A stretch of DNA of 6,249 nucleotides from Microbacterium sp. (GCA_029267645.1 JAJUIM010000120.1:1-6249); one strand, 5' to 3'. Numbered from the stretch's first letter, positions 1-5,951 are shown. The notes: a model not told the origin generated them from the sequence alone. Made by a program: numbers and translations.

Positions 1-1502
1 ACGTTGTCGAGCGGCCACACCGAGAACGCGACGACGTAGACGACCGCGAGCACGATCGCCGTCACGATGGGCGCGAAGACCGCGCCGACCCACCGGTGGC
101 GCTTGCGGGGCACGAGGTCGGCGTCGGAGGTGAGGATCGGGCTCTGGCCCGTCGCGACGTTCTCGGCCGTGAGCCATGCGAGCGCCTGCTCGGTCGCGTT
201 CCCGCCGTCGCGGGGCACGTACGCTGTGCGGACGGTCTGCTGCTCATCGCCCGGCGCTGCCACGGGCACCTCCTTGGTGGGAACGGAATCGGCCGGCGCG
301 CGTGTCAGGGCCTCGGGGGCCGCCGCCTGTGCGGCGACCGTGACGCCGGCCTCGGCCTCGGGCGTCACCGTCTCGATCGGCTGGGTCTCCGCGGGCTCGG
401 CGACGGGGATCGCGCCGGCGGTCGTCGGCGGCTCGGTCGCGGCCTGTGCGGGGCTTGCAGGCGCCTCGGACGGACCCGCCGTGAGCGCGAGCGGCGCGGC
501 TGCCGCGCCGGCCGGGATCACGGCGATCGACTGCGTCGCCGTGCCGAGCATCTCCTGCAGGTCTTCCTGCGGCGTCTCGCTGCGGCGGCGGAAGCCGCTG
601 AACATCTCAGCGAGGATCCGGATGGAGTCGGTCTGCGGCGCCTGCTCGTCGACGAAGTCGGCGTCGCCGTCCTCATCGTCCTCGTCGTCGTCCGCTTCGT
701 CCTCGTCTTCGGGCTCGTCGGGATCCTCGCCGTGCGGCAGGTCGAAGAGGCCCGTGATCGTGGGGACCGACTCGGGGGCCGCGACGTCGGCGCCGGGGCG
801 GTCCACGTCGTCGGCTGCGGCGCCGCGGCCATCGCTGGGGACCAGGGGCACGGCGCCGGTCGCGGTCGTGTCGGCGGTCGACGGGGCAGCGCCGCGGGCG
901 GTCGCGTCAGCGTCACCCTCGGGCGCCTGGCCGGGCAGGTTCTCGTCGTCTGCGCCCGCGTCGCCCGCGACGGGGATCAGCGTCGTCGCGTCGGGATCCG
1001 CGGCCGTGTCGTCTGCAGCCGACGCGTCGGCGTCGTTGGCGGCAAGGGCGGTTTCGTCTGCGCCCGCGTCGCCCTCGTCCGCGCCTGACGCGCGCTCGGG
1101 AACGGAGTCGTCCGCGGCGGGATCCGCGGCCGGTTCCTCGACGTCGTCTGCGTCGGCATCGCCCGCGACAGGGATCACGGTCGTGGCGTCGGCGTCAGTC
1201 TGCTCGTCCGCGCGCACGCCAGTGGATGCGGCGTCGCCCTCGGCGGCCTCCGGGTCGCTGGGAGCTTCTTCGTCCGACTCCTCGTCGTGAGCGGCATCAT
1301 CGGCGGGCACGTCGCCGTCTTCGTCGCGAGGCGAGTCGGCATCGGCGCGCTCGCCGGCCGCTTCGGGATCCGCCGCGTCGACGGATCCGTCGCCCGCGGG
1401 AGCCTGCGAGACAGGCTCCTCGGCGCGCGAGCCCTCCGTGTCGACGGGACCGTCGACGGGGGCGCGCTCTTCGCGCTCGCCGAATCCCTCGTCACTGCTC
1501 AC
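1..1502 (-). CDS. Acidic, low-complexity, single-pass (or more) membrane protein of unknown function, 3' end outside window
   Basis: I do not recognise the family. Reading the minus strand from GTG at 1502 gives 500 uninterrupted codons to the left edge, so the C-terminus is missing. An in-frame TAA at 1514-1512 leaves this GTG as the only plausible start there. No good Shine-Dalgarno precedes it, so translation may be leaderless or weakly initiated. Residues 1-460 are rich in Asp, Glu, Ala, Pro and Thr and are probably disordered. Nearly every residue from about 258 to 288 is Asp or Glu. Residues 298-308 (AEMFSGFRRRS) form a short basic, possibly helical patch. The motif TT(V/L)IPVAGD occurs at 107-115 and 173-181, with looser relatives near 325 and 366. 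A more ordered stretch (about 437-470) ends in the basic cluster RKRHR at 466-470, followed by a hydrophobic segment at 472-494. By the positive-inside rule the acidic part should be cytoplasmic. The third-position G/C pattern and lack of stops support coding. Function cannot be inferred. Confidence 0.85.
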   Translation of the reverse strand, partial: MSSDEGFGEREERAPVDGPVDTEGSRAEEPVSQAPAGDGSVDAADPEAAGERADADSPRDEDGDVPADDAAHDEESDEEAPSDPEAAEGDAASTGVRADEQTDADATTVIPVAGDADADDVEEPAADPAADDSVPERASGADEGDAGADETALAANDADASAADDTAADPDATTLIPVAGDAGADDENLPGQAPEGDADATARGAAPSTADTTATGAVPLVPSDGRGAAADDVDRPGADVAAPESVPTITGLFDLPHGEDPDEPEDEDEADDDEDDEDGDADFVDEQAPQTDSIRILAEMFSGFRRRSETPQEDLQEMLGTATQSIAVIPAGAAAAPLALTAGPSEAPASPAQAATEPPTTAGAIPVAEPAETQPIETVTPEAEAGVTVAAQAAAPEALTRAPADSVPTKEVPVAAPGDEQQTVRTAYVPRDGGNATEQALAWLTAENVATGQSPILTSDADLVPRKRHRWVGAVFAPIVTAIVLAVVYVVAFSVWPLDN

Positions 1503-1506
1503 GCTG

Positions 1507-1519
1507 TCAAGTTACTTGA
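1507..1519. promoter_or_regulatory. Candidate operator palindrome at the start of the acidic membrane protein gene
   Basis: TCAAGTTACTTGA is a perfect 6+1+6 inverted repeat in an AT-rich island of otherwise very GC-rich DNA. It lies 4 bp upstream of the minus-strand GTG at 1502. If transcription starts near that codon, a protein bound here would cover the promoter. It resembles MerR/SoxR-type sites of the CAAGTTAACTTG kind but has one fewer central base, so that link is weak. No regulator gene is in the window. The site is seen; its role is inference. Confidence 0.3.
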
Positions 1520-1615
1520 TCGGACCGCGCGAACCCCGCAGATCCGACCGATTTCGTCTCACGATCCGATGACAGTCCGCGTCGTGCGGGGTGGCGCCCG
1601 CGATCGAGAGGTGCC

Positions 1616-1621
1616 TATACT
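1616..1621 (+). promoter_or_regulatory. Possible -10 element of the ykoEDC operon promoter
   Basis: TATACT matches the sigma-70-type -10 consensus at five of six positions and is one of very few AT-rich hexamers in the leader. Transcription would start near 1628, leaving about 45 nt before the riboswitch aptamer. The hexamer at the expected -35 spacing (1593-1598) is not recognisable, so this rests on the -10 alone. Confidence 0.35.
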
Positions 1622-1673
1622 CCTTCGCGCCGAGGTCATCACCTCGCCTGCCGCGTCGAACGACGCCGCAGCA

Positions 1674-1762
1674 CCACGGGAGTCCGAGAGAGCCGGGCTG
1701 AGAGGGCGCGAGCCGCGCGCCGACCGTCGAACCTGATCCGGATCATGCCGGCGCAGGAAGGG
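1674..1762 (+). promoter_or_regulatory. TPP riboswitch (THI element) controlling ykoEDC
   Basis: The leader carries the conserved TPP-aptamer blocks in order: CTGAGAGGG (1698-1706), GAACCTGATCCGGATC (1729-1744), ATGCCGGCG (1745-1753) and GGAAGGG (1756-1762). P2 can be drawn as ACGG 1676-1679 with CCGT 1724-1727, and P3 as GTCC 1682-1685 with GGGC 1695-1698. A variable hairpin pairs 1705-1710 with 1716-1721. I could not draw a convincing P1, so the outer boundaries are approximate. CTGAGA and GATC-rich blocks of this kind bind the pyrimidine and pyrophosphate parts of thiamine pyrophosphate in this RNA family. The aptamer's 3' edge runs straight into the Shine-Dalgarno of ykoE and I see no terminator with a U-run, so control is probably translational: TPP bound, start site masked, transporter off. 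Confidence 0.93.
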
Positions 1763-1764
1763 AG
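1760..1764 (+). promoter_or_regulatory. Ribosome binding site of ykoE, overlapping the riboswitch 3' edge
   Basis: GGGAG lies 6 nt before the ATG at 1771 and shares its first bases with the last conserved block of the TPP aptamer (GGAAGGG). This fixes the ykoE start and gives a direct physical basis for TPP-dependent masking of translation. Confidence 0.7.
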
Positions 1765-1770
1765 AAGCAC

Positions 1771-2403
1771 ATGTCCGCACCCGTGCGCACACCGCAGGCC
1801 ACCGCCTCGAAGGCGGGAGGGGGCCGATTCACGTGGCGAGTCGTCGACATCGTCGTGGCGAGCGTCGTCGCCGTCGCCTGCGCCGTCATCTTCATCGTGT
1901 GGAACGTCGCTTACGAGGTGCCGAGCGGCGCGCTCAAGGCGGTGCTCCCCGGGCTCAACGGCCTGCTCGCAGGCCCCTGGCTCATCGCGGGGGTGCTGGG
2001 CGGGCTCATCGTGCGCAAGCCGGGCGCCGCGATCTACACGGAGGTCGTCGCCGCGACGATCTCCGCGCTCGTCGGCAACACGTGGGGGCCGCTCACGATC
2101 GTCTCGGGCATCGTGCAGGGCCTCGGCGCCGAGCTGATCCTCGCGCTGCTGCTGTACCGGTCGTTCGGCATCGTCGCCGCGATCCTCGCGGGCGCGGGGG
2201 CGGGCCTCGCGGGCGGCATCAACGACCGCGTGCTCTGGTACGCCGGCGCCGACGTGCCGTTCACGGCCATCTACATCTCGTCCGTCACCGTCTCGGGCGC
2301 CGTCATCGCGGGCCTCGGCGGCTGGGCGATCGTGCGGGGGCTCGCCGCGACGGGTGCCCTCAGCAGGTTCGCGGCCGGACGCACCGGCGCGAAGCGCGTG
2401 TGA
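1771..2403 (+). CDS. ykoE: YkoE family ECF transporter S component (thiamine / hydroxymethylpyrimidine binding)
   Basis: This 210-aa integral membrane protein is the substrate-specificity (S) subunit of an energy-coupling factor importer. The YkoE family takes up thiamine or its hydroxymethylpyrimidine moiety, and the TPP riboswitch directly upstream supports that here. About six hydrophobic segments are visible at roughly 24-48, 61-82, 86-102, 106-130, 133-152 and 164-190. Polar residues inside or between them (E91, N103, W105, Q116, E121, N151, D152, W156) are candidate ligand or packing residues; I cannot assign them individually. The first 22 residues are Ala/Thr-rich and cytoplasmic, and the tail is basic (GRTGAKRV). 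The ATG at 1771 is chosen because of the Shine-Dalgarno at 1760-1764. It is the first gene of a three-gene operon; its TGA overlaps the GTG of ykoD by 4 bp. Length is usual for the family. Thiamine versus precursor specificity cannot be decided from sequence. Confidence 0.93.
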   Translation: MSAPVRTPQATASKAGGGRFTWRVVDIVVASVVAVACAVIFIVWNVAYEVPSGALKAVLPGLNGLLAGPWLIAGVLGGLIVRKPGAAIYTEVVAATISALVGNTWGPLTIVSGIVQGLGAELILALLLYRSFGIVAAILAGAGAGLAGGINDRVLWYAGADVPFTAIYISSVTVSGAVIAGLGGWAIVRGLAATGALSRFAAGRTGAKRV

Positions 2404-3815
2404 CGGGCGCCCGCGTCGCCGCCCGAGGCTGGGGCTGGCGGTACGCGACCCGCCGCGCCTGGGCCGCGCGCGGCCTCGACCTCGACATCGCGCCGGGCGA
2501 GCGGATCCTCCTCACGGGGCACTCTGGCACCGGGAAGTCGACGCTGCTGCACGCCCTCGCCGGCGTGCTGGGCGGCGACGACGAGGGCGAGCAGGAAGGC
2601 GCGCTCGAGATCGACGGGCGCGATCCGCGCGCCGCGCGCGGCCTCGCGGGGCTCGTGCTGCAGGATCCCGACACGCAGGCGGTCATGCACCGCGTGGGCG
2701 ACGACGTCGCGTTCGGCTGCGAGAACCTCGGGGTGCCGCGCGACGAGATCTGGGGGCGCGTGCGCGAAGCGCTCGACCTCGTGGGCCTCGACGTGCCGCT
2801 CGACCGTTCGACGAGCGCGCTCTCGGGCGGGCAGAAGCAGCGCCTCGCCCTCGCGGGCGCCCTCGCGATGCGGCCGGGACTGCTGCTGCTCGACGAGCCC
2901 ACGGCCAACCTCGACCCCGACGGGGTCGTCGAGGTGCGCGACGCGGTCGCTCGCGTCGCGGCCGAGACGGGCGCGACGCTCGTCGTGGTCGAGCACCGTG
3001 CCGACGTCTGGCGCGGCGTCATCGACCGCGAGCTGTCGTTGGGCCGCAACACAACGCAGTCAGTCCGGGAGGAGTTCGGGGGTCTGACCGGCGTGTCGGG
3101 CGGATCCGAGGTCGGATTGACTGCGTTGTGTTGGGACGGCGACGACGACGACGGGGCGCTGCTGACGGCGCGCGAGCTGTGCGTGGGGCGCGGCCGCGAG
3201 CGCGTCGCCGGGCCGATCGACCTCGACGTGCGCGCGGGCGAGACGCTCGGCATCACGGGGCCCAACGGCGCCGGCAAGTCGACGCTCGGCCGCACCCTCG
3301 CGGGCCTCCTGCCGCCCGTCTCCGGCGTCGTCACGGCCCGAGACGCGCTGCGCGACGGGGCGAAGCCGCACCCGATCCGCTGGTCGTCAAGGCAGCTGCT
3401 GACGCGCATCGGCACGGTGCTGCAGTCGCCGGATCACCAGCTGCTCGCCTCGACCGTGCGCGGCGAGATCGAGATCGGCCCGCGCGCGCTCGGGCTGCCC
3501 GACGACGAGATCGCCCGCCGCACAGACGAGCTGCTCGACCGGCTGCGCCTCGATCACCTCGCCGCAGCGAACCCCCACACGCTGTCGGGCGGCGAGAAGC
3601 GCCGCCTCACGGTCGGCGCCATGCTCGCGACGCGCCCCCGCGTGTGCGTCTTCGACGAGCCCACCTTCGGGCAGGATCCCCGCACCTGGCGCGAGATGGT
3701 CGGCATCATGGCGGCGCTCGCCGCGGACGGCATCGCGATCGTCGCCATCACGCACGACCGAGAGCTGCTCGCCGCGCTCGGCGCCCGCGAGTTCCGCCTG
3801 GGGGGAGCCTCGTGA
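2400..3815 (+). CDS. ykoD: YkoD-type ECF transporter ATPase, two fused ATP-binding cassette domains
   Basis: This 471-aa protein supplies both ATPase halves of the ECF importer in one chain, hydrolysing ATP at the cytoplasmic face to drive vitamin uptake. Domain 1: Walker A GHSGTGKST 40-48, Q-loop VLQDPDTQ 86-93, signature LSGGQKQR 141-148, Walker B LLLLDEP 161-167, switch H199. Domain 2: Walker A GPNGAGKST 287-295, Q-loop VLQSPDHQ 340-347, signature LSGGEKRR 395-402, Walker B VCVFDEP 415-421, switch H452. All catalytic residues are intact in both halves, including E166 and E420, so both sites should be active. The GTG at 2400 overlaps the ykoE stop (GTGA), implying translational coupling; the frame is open further upstream, but that part lies inside ykoE in another frame. 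The linker is odd: residues 217-245 are encoded by a large inverted repeat (3047-3133), and the usual end of domain 1 after DRELSLG is missing or replaced. An Asp run (248-251) follows. Confidence 0.95.
   Translation: MTGARVAARGWGWRYATRRAWAARGLDLDIAPGERILLTGHSGTGKSTLLHALAGVLGGDDEGEQEGALEIDGRDPRAARGLAGLVLQDPDTQAVMHRVGDDVAFGCENLGVPRDEIWGRVREALDLVGLDVPLDRSTSALSGGQKQRLALAGALAMRPGLLLLDEPTANLDPDGVVEVRDAVARVAAETGATLVVVEHRADVWRGVIDRELSLGRNTTQSVREEFGGLTGVSGGSEVGLTALCWDGDDDDGALLTARELCVGRGRERVAGPIDLDVRAGETLGITGPNGAGKSTLGRTLAGLLPPVSGVVTARDALRDGAKPHPIRWSSRQLLTRIGTVLQSPDHQLLASTVRGEIEIGPRALGLPDDEIARRTDELLDRLRLDHLAAANPHTLSGGEKRRLTVGAMLATRPRVCVFDEPTFGQDPRTWREMVGIMAALAADGIAIVAITHDRELLAALGAREFRLGGAS
3047..3133. 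repeat. Long inverted repeat (21-bp arms) inserted in frame in the ykoD linker
   Basis: The left arm 3047-3067 begins CAACACAACGCAGTC and the right arm 3113-3133 ends GACTGCGTTGTGTTG. All 21 positions pair, 20 as Watson-Crick pairs and one as G-T/G-U (3063 with 3117). The loop is 45 nt (3068-3112). The element spans 87 bp, exactly 29 codons, so it keeps the ykoD frame and adds residues 217-245 (NTTQSVREE... to ...LTALCW). The outer arms are much less GC-rich than the surrounding gene and use codons such as ACA, TTG and TGT that are otherwise scarce here. This suggests a mobile palindromic element (REP/MITE-like, or analogous to the Rickettsia palindromic elements found inside genes) rather than ordinary linker sequence. 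The repeat itself is seen directly; its mobility is inference. No second copy lies in the window. Confidence 0.85.
3800..3807 (+). promoter_or_regulatory. Ribosome binding site of ykoC
   Basis: GGGGGGAG lies 4 nt before the GTG at 3812, inside the last codons of ykoD. It supports that GTG as the start and reinitiation by ribosomes finishing ykoD. Confidence 0.6.
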
Positions 3816-4594
3816 TCCCCGTCGAGACCCGCACGCGCGGCGCGCTCGTGGGCATCAACCCCGTCGCTCGCCTTGCGGCCGCCCTCCTCATCGCGCTGCC
3901 GCTCGTCGTCACGATCGACTGGGTTTCGGGGCTCGCGGCGCTCGTGCTCGAGATCCCCCTCGTCGTCGCAAGCGGCATCGGCTGGCGCGCGTTCTGGGTG
4001 CGCACGGCGCCGATCTGGATCGCCGCCCCGCTCACGGCCGTCTCGATCGCGCTCTACGGCGCCCAGGGCGGCGAGACGCACTTCCACTGGTGGCTCATGA
4101 ACGTCAGCGACGGATCGCTCGAGCTCGCGGCGGCGACGTTCCTGCGGATCCTCGCGATCGCGATCCCGGGCGTCGTGCTGTTCTCGGGCGTCGACCCGAC
4201 CGACCTCGCCGACGGCCTCGCGCAGCGCGCGAAGCTGCCCGCGCGCTTCGTGCTCGGCGCGCTCGGCGGCATGCGCCTCGTCGGCCTGCTCGTGAGCGAC
4301 TGGCGCGAGCTCGAGACGGCCCGCCGCGCGCGCGGCGTCGCCGACAGGGGGCGGATCCGCCGCCTCGTCGGCATGGCGTTCTCGCTCGTCGTGCTCGCGA
4401 TCCGCCGCGGATCCCACCTCGCGACCGCGATGGAGTCGCGCGCGTTCGGCGCCGCGGGCGAGCGCACGTGGGCGCGCGAGAGCACGTGGGGCGCGCGCGA
4501 GTGGATCCTCATGGCCGCGGGCCTCGCGATCAGCGCCGCGGCGCTCGCGATCACGACCGCGACGGGTTACCTCAACATCATCGTGGGCCAGTAG
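3812..4594 (+). CDS. ykoC: YkoC-type ECF transporter T component (transmembrane coupling protein)
   Basis: This 260-aa membrane protein belongs to the EcfT/CbiQ family. It links the ATPase pair to the S component and transmits ATP-driven movement to YkoE. Hydrophobic segments lie at about 18-34, 38-55, 66-84, 104-126, 147-162, 185-198 and 231-256; the first two may be one region split by D36. The cytoplasmic coupling helices carry the family's paired Arg signatures: RRARG at 171-175 and the second-motif equivalent SRAFG at 209-213. In characterised EcfT proteins these dock into the grooves of the two ATPases. The start is the GTG at 3812, overlapping the ykoD TGA by 4 bp and preceded by GGGGGGAG. 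It is the last gene of the operon; no ykoF thiamine-binding gene follows, because the convergent transporter begins 3 bp further on. Length is normal and no defects are visible. Confidence 0.92.
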   Translation: MIPVETRTRGALVGINPVARLAAALLIALPLVVTIDWVSGLAALVLEIPLVVASGIGWRAFWVRTAPIWIAAPLTAVSIALYGAQGGETHFHWWLMNVSDGSLELAAATFLRILAIAIPGVVLFSGVDPTDLADGLAQRAKLPARFVLGALGGMRLVGLLVSDWRELETARRARGVADRGRIRRLVGMAFSLVVLAIRRGSHLATAMESRAFGAAGERTWARESTWGAREWILMAAGLAISAAALAITTATGYLNIIVGQ

Positions 4595-4597
4595 CCG

Positions 4598-5881
4598 TCA
4601 CAGCGCGATGGGCGGCAGGCCGAGCGGGCCGGCGAGCGCGTTCCAGCCCTGGTAGATGCCGAGGACGATGAAGATGAGTGCCGTGAACCCGAGCGCGAGG
4701 TTCGTGTACCACTTGTTGCGGAACTCGCGCGGCACCCGGTCGGTGTTGAGCAGCGGGAGGAGCGTGACCGCGAGGAACGGCATGAACAGCGCGCCGAGGA
4801 ACCCGTAGAGCAGCACGAGGAAGATCGGCTGCTCGAGCAGGAGCAGCAGCATGGGCGGGAACGTGAGCCAGATGAGGTAGACCTTGAACCATTTGCCGCC
4901 CGACCGCGAGTCGGGGTGATCGGCTCCCTTGCCCGTCACGTTGCCCATGAAGTCGGCGAACATGAGCGAGACGCCGTGCCACACGCCGAGCACGCTCGAG
5001 AGGCCGGCGGCCCAGAAACCGATGAGGAACCACACGCCGATGAAGTCGCCGTAGCGCTCGCGCAGCACGTTGTCGAGGTCGAGCAGGCCCGCGTCGCCGC
5101 TCGAGAGCGCGACGCCCGCTGCGCGCACGACCTCGGCGCCGACGATGAGCATCGCGATGACGAAGATGCCCGTCACGACGTACGCCATCGTGTTGTCGAT
5201 GCGCATGACCTTGAGGAAACGCGGCTTGTCCCAGCCCTTCTCGCGCAGCCAGTAGCCGTAGGCGGCGAGCGTGATCGTGCCGCCGACGCCGCCCGCGAGC
5301 GCGAGCGTCGTGAACATGCCGCCCTCGGGGATGAGCGGCACGAGGCCCGACAGGGTGTCGAGCAGATTCGGCGCGGCGATGATCGCGAGCAGCACGATCG
5401 TGATGAACATGAGGCCGACGAGCGTGGCCGTGATCTTCTCGAAGACCGCGTACCGGTTGAACCACACGAGCACGAAGGCGAAGAGCCCCGTGAGAATCGC
5501 CCACGGCCAGATCTGGTTCAGGAACGGCACGTCGCCGAACAGCGCCGCGAGGGGCATGGCCGTCGAGCTCATGGCAGAGGCGGCGTACACGAGGCCCCAG
5601 ATGACGATGTACGGCGCGAAGTAGAACACGGGCCAGCGGCCGAGCGAGCGCCAGCCCTCGAAGATCGTGCGGCCCGTCGCGACCGTGTAGCGGCCCGCGC
5701 CCTCGACGAGGATGATCTTCAGGATCACGCCGACGATGACCGCCCACAGCAGCATGTAGCCGTAGTTGGATCCGGCGACGAGCGTCGCGACCATGTCGGC
5801 GGAGCCGACGCCCGTCGCGGCGACGACCAGGCCGGGCCCGATGACCTTCCACCTCGGCGTGCTGTCAGAACGCGTCTCCAC
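4598..5881 (-). CDS. Nramp/SLC11-like transporter lacking the canonical metal-binding motifs
   Basis: This 427-aa protein has about eleven hydrophobic segments (roughly 12-34, 40-62, 87-110, 122-141, 150-172, 190-212, 230-250, 278-300, 332-350, 352-378, 392-412) and the Nramp (LeuT-type) pattern. Segment 1 starts IGPGLVVAATG, followed by the family-like GYMLLWAV and ATGRTIFEGW. Known Nramp proteins bind Mn/Fe through DPGN in segment 1 and MPH in segment 6. Here the equivalent positions read SADM (27-30) and TLA (204-206). D29 is the only acidic residue near the site, two places from the usual Asp. It is therefore a divergent clade usually annotated as 'divalent metal transporter', but its substrate is not predictable and mntH would be unjustified. 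The GTG at 5881 is chosen because GAGGAGG precedes it by 5 nt. The frame is open to 6013, but that stretch overlaps the neighbouring gene and does not look like Nramp. It lies 70 bp downstream of an oxidoreductase gene on the same strand and may share its transcript. Confidence 0.88.
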   Translation of the reverse strand: METRSDSTPRWKVIGPGLVVAATGVGSADMVATLVAGSNYGYMLLWAVIVGVILKIILVEGAGRYTVATGRTIFEGWRSLGRWPVFYFAPYIVIWGLVYAASAMSSTAMPLAALFGDVPFLNQIWPWAILTGLFAFVLVWFNRYAVFEKITATLVGLMFITIVLLAIIAAPNLLDTLSGLVPLIPEGGMFTTLALAGGVGGTITLAAYGYWLREKGWDKPRFLKVMRIDNTMAYVVTGIFVIAMLIVGAEVVRAAGVALSSGDAGLLDLDNVLRERYGDFIGVWFLIGFWAAGLSSVLGVWHGVSLMFADFMGNVTGKGADHPDSRSGGKWFKVYLIWLTFPPMLLLLLEQPIFLVLLYGFLGALFMPFLAVTLLPLLNTDRVPREFRNKWYTNLALGFTALIFIVLGIYQGWNALAGPLGLPPIAL

Positions 5882-5951
5882 GGCAACCTCCTCGTTGGTG
5901 GGGCGGTGCCGCGGAGCGACACCGGAACTCTCAAACCTTACCGGTGCAGGG
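5882..5951 (-). other. Short leader between the oxidoreductase gene and the Nramp-like gene
   Basis: These 70 bp hold the Nramp-like gene's ribosome binding site and a 6-bp inverted repeat, CACCGG (5920-5925) with CCGGTG (5941-5946), around a 15-nt AT-richer centre. The repeat could be a weak hairpin ending the upstream transcript or an operator; it has no U-run. I see no convincing -35/-10 pair and no recognisable DtxR- or MntR-type box. Whether the gene has its own promoter is unresolved. Confidence 0.35.
5887..5893 (-). promoter_or_regulatory. Ribosome binding site of the Nramp-like gene
   Basis: On the minus strand GAGGAGG lies 5 nt before the GTG at 5881. It is the strongest Shine-Dalgarno in the window and decides the start against the longer open frame reaching to 6013. 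Confidence 0.85.

Noticed and set aside
650..735. Repetitive TCG/TCC/TCA triplets suggestive of a tandem repeat or microsatellite
   Set aside because: They are the Asp/Glu codons of the acidic run on the minus strand; units are irregular and no CRISPR or tandem-array spacing is present.
67..1290. Long Ser/Ala-rich reading frame on the plus strand (407 codons), plus another at 96-1088
   Set aside because: Both are low-complexity shadows opposite the minus-strand acidic protein, whose frame is open for 500 codons, has a membrane segment at its end and shows proper third-position G/C bias.
1533..1592. Inverted repeat ACCCCGCA (1533-1540) and TGCGGGGT (1585-1592)
   Set aside because: Only 8 bp, GC-rich and 44 bp apart; expected by chance at this composition, with no terminator U-run.
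1287..1736. Plus-strand frame crossing the intergenic region
   Set aside because: It runs through the start of the opposite gene and into the riboswitch aptamer; it is Arg-rich with no recognisable domain.
1833..2399. Upstream extension of the ykoD frame
   Set aside because: It is Arg/His-rich out-of-frame translation of ykoE; the ATPase homology begins after the GTG at 2400.
3060..3371. Minus-strand frame whose start lies in or near the ykoD palindrome region
   Set aside because: It is a shadow of ykoD with no domain signal; the palindrome does not create a convincing separate gene.
4532..4545. Perfect palindrome AGCGCCGCGGCGCT near the end of ykoC, considered as a terminator
   Set aside because: It lies inside coding sequence, has no U-run on either strand, and such GC palindromes are common by chance here.
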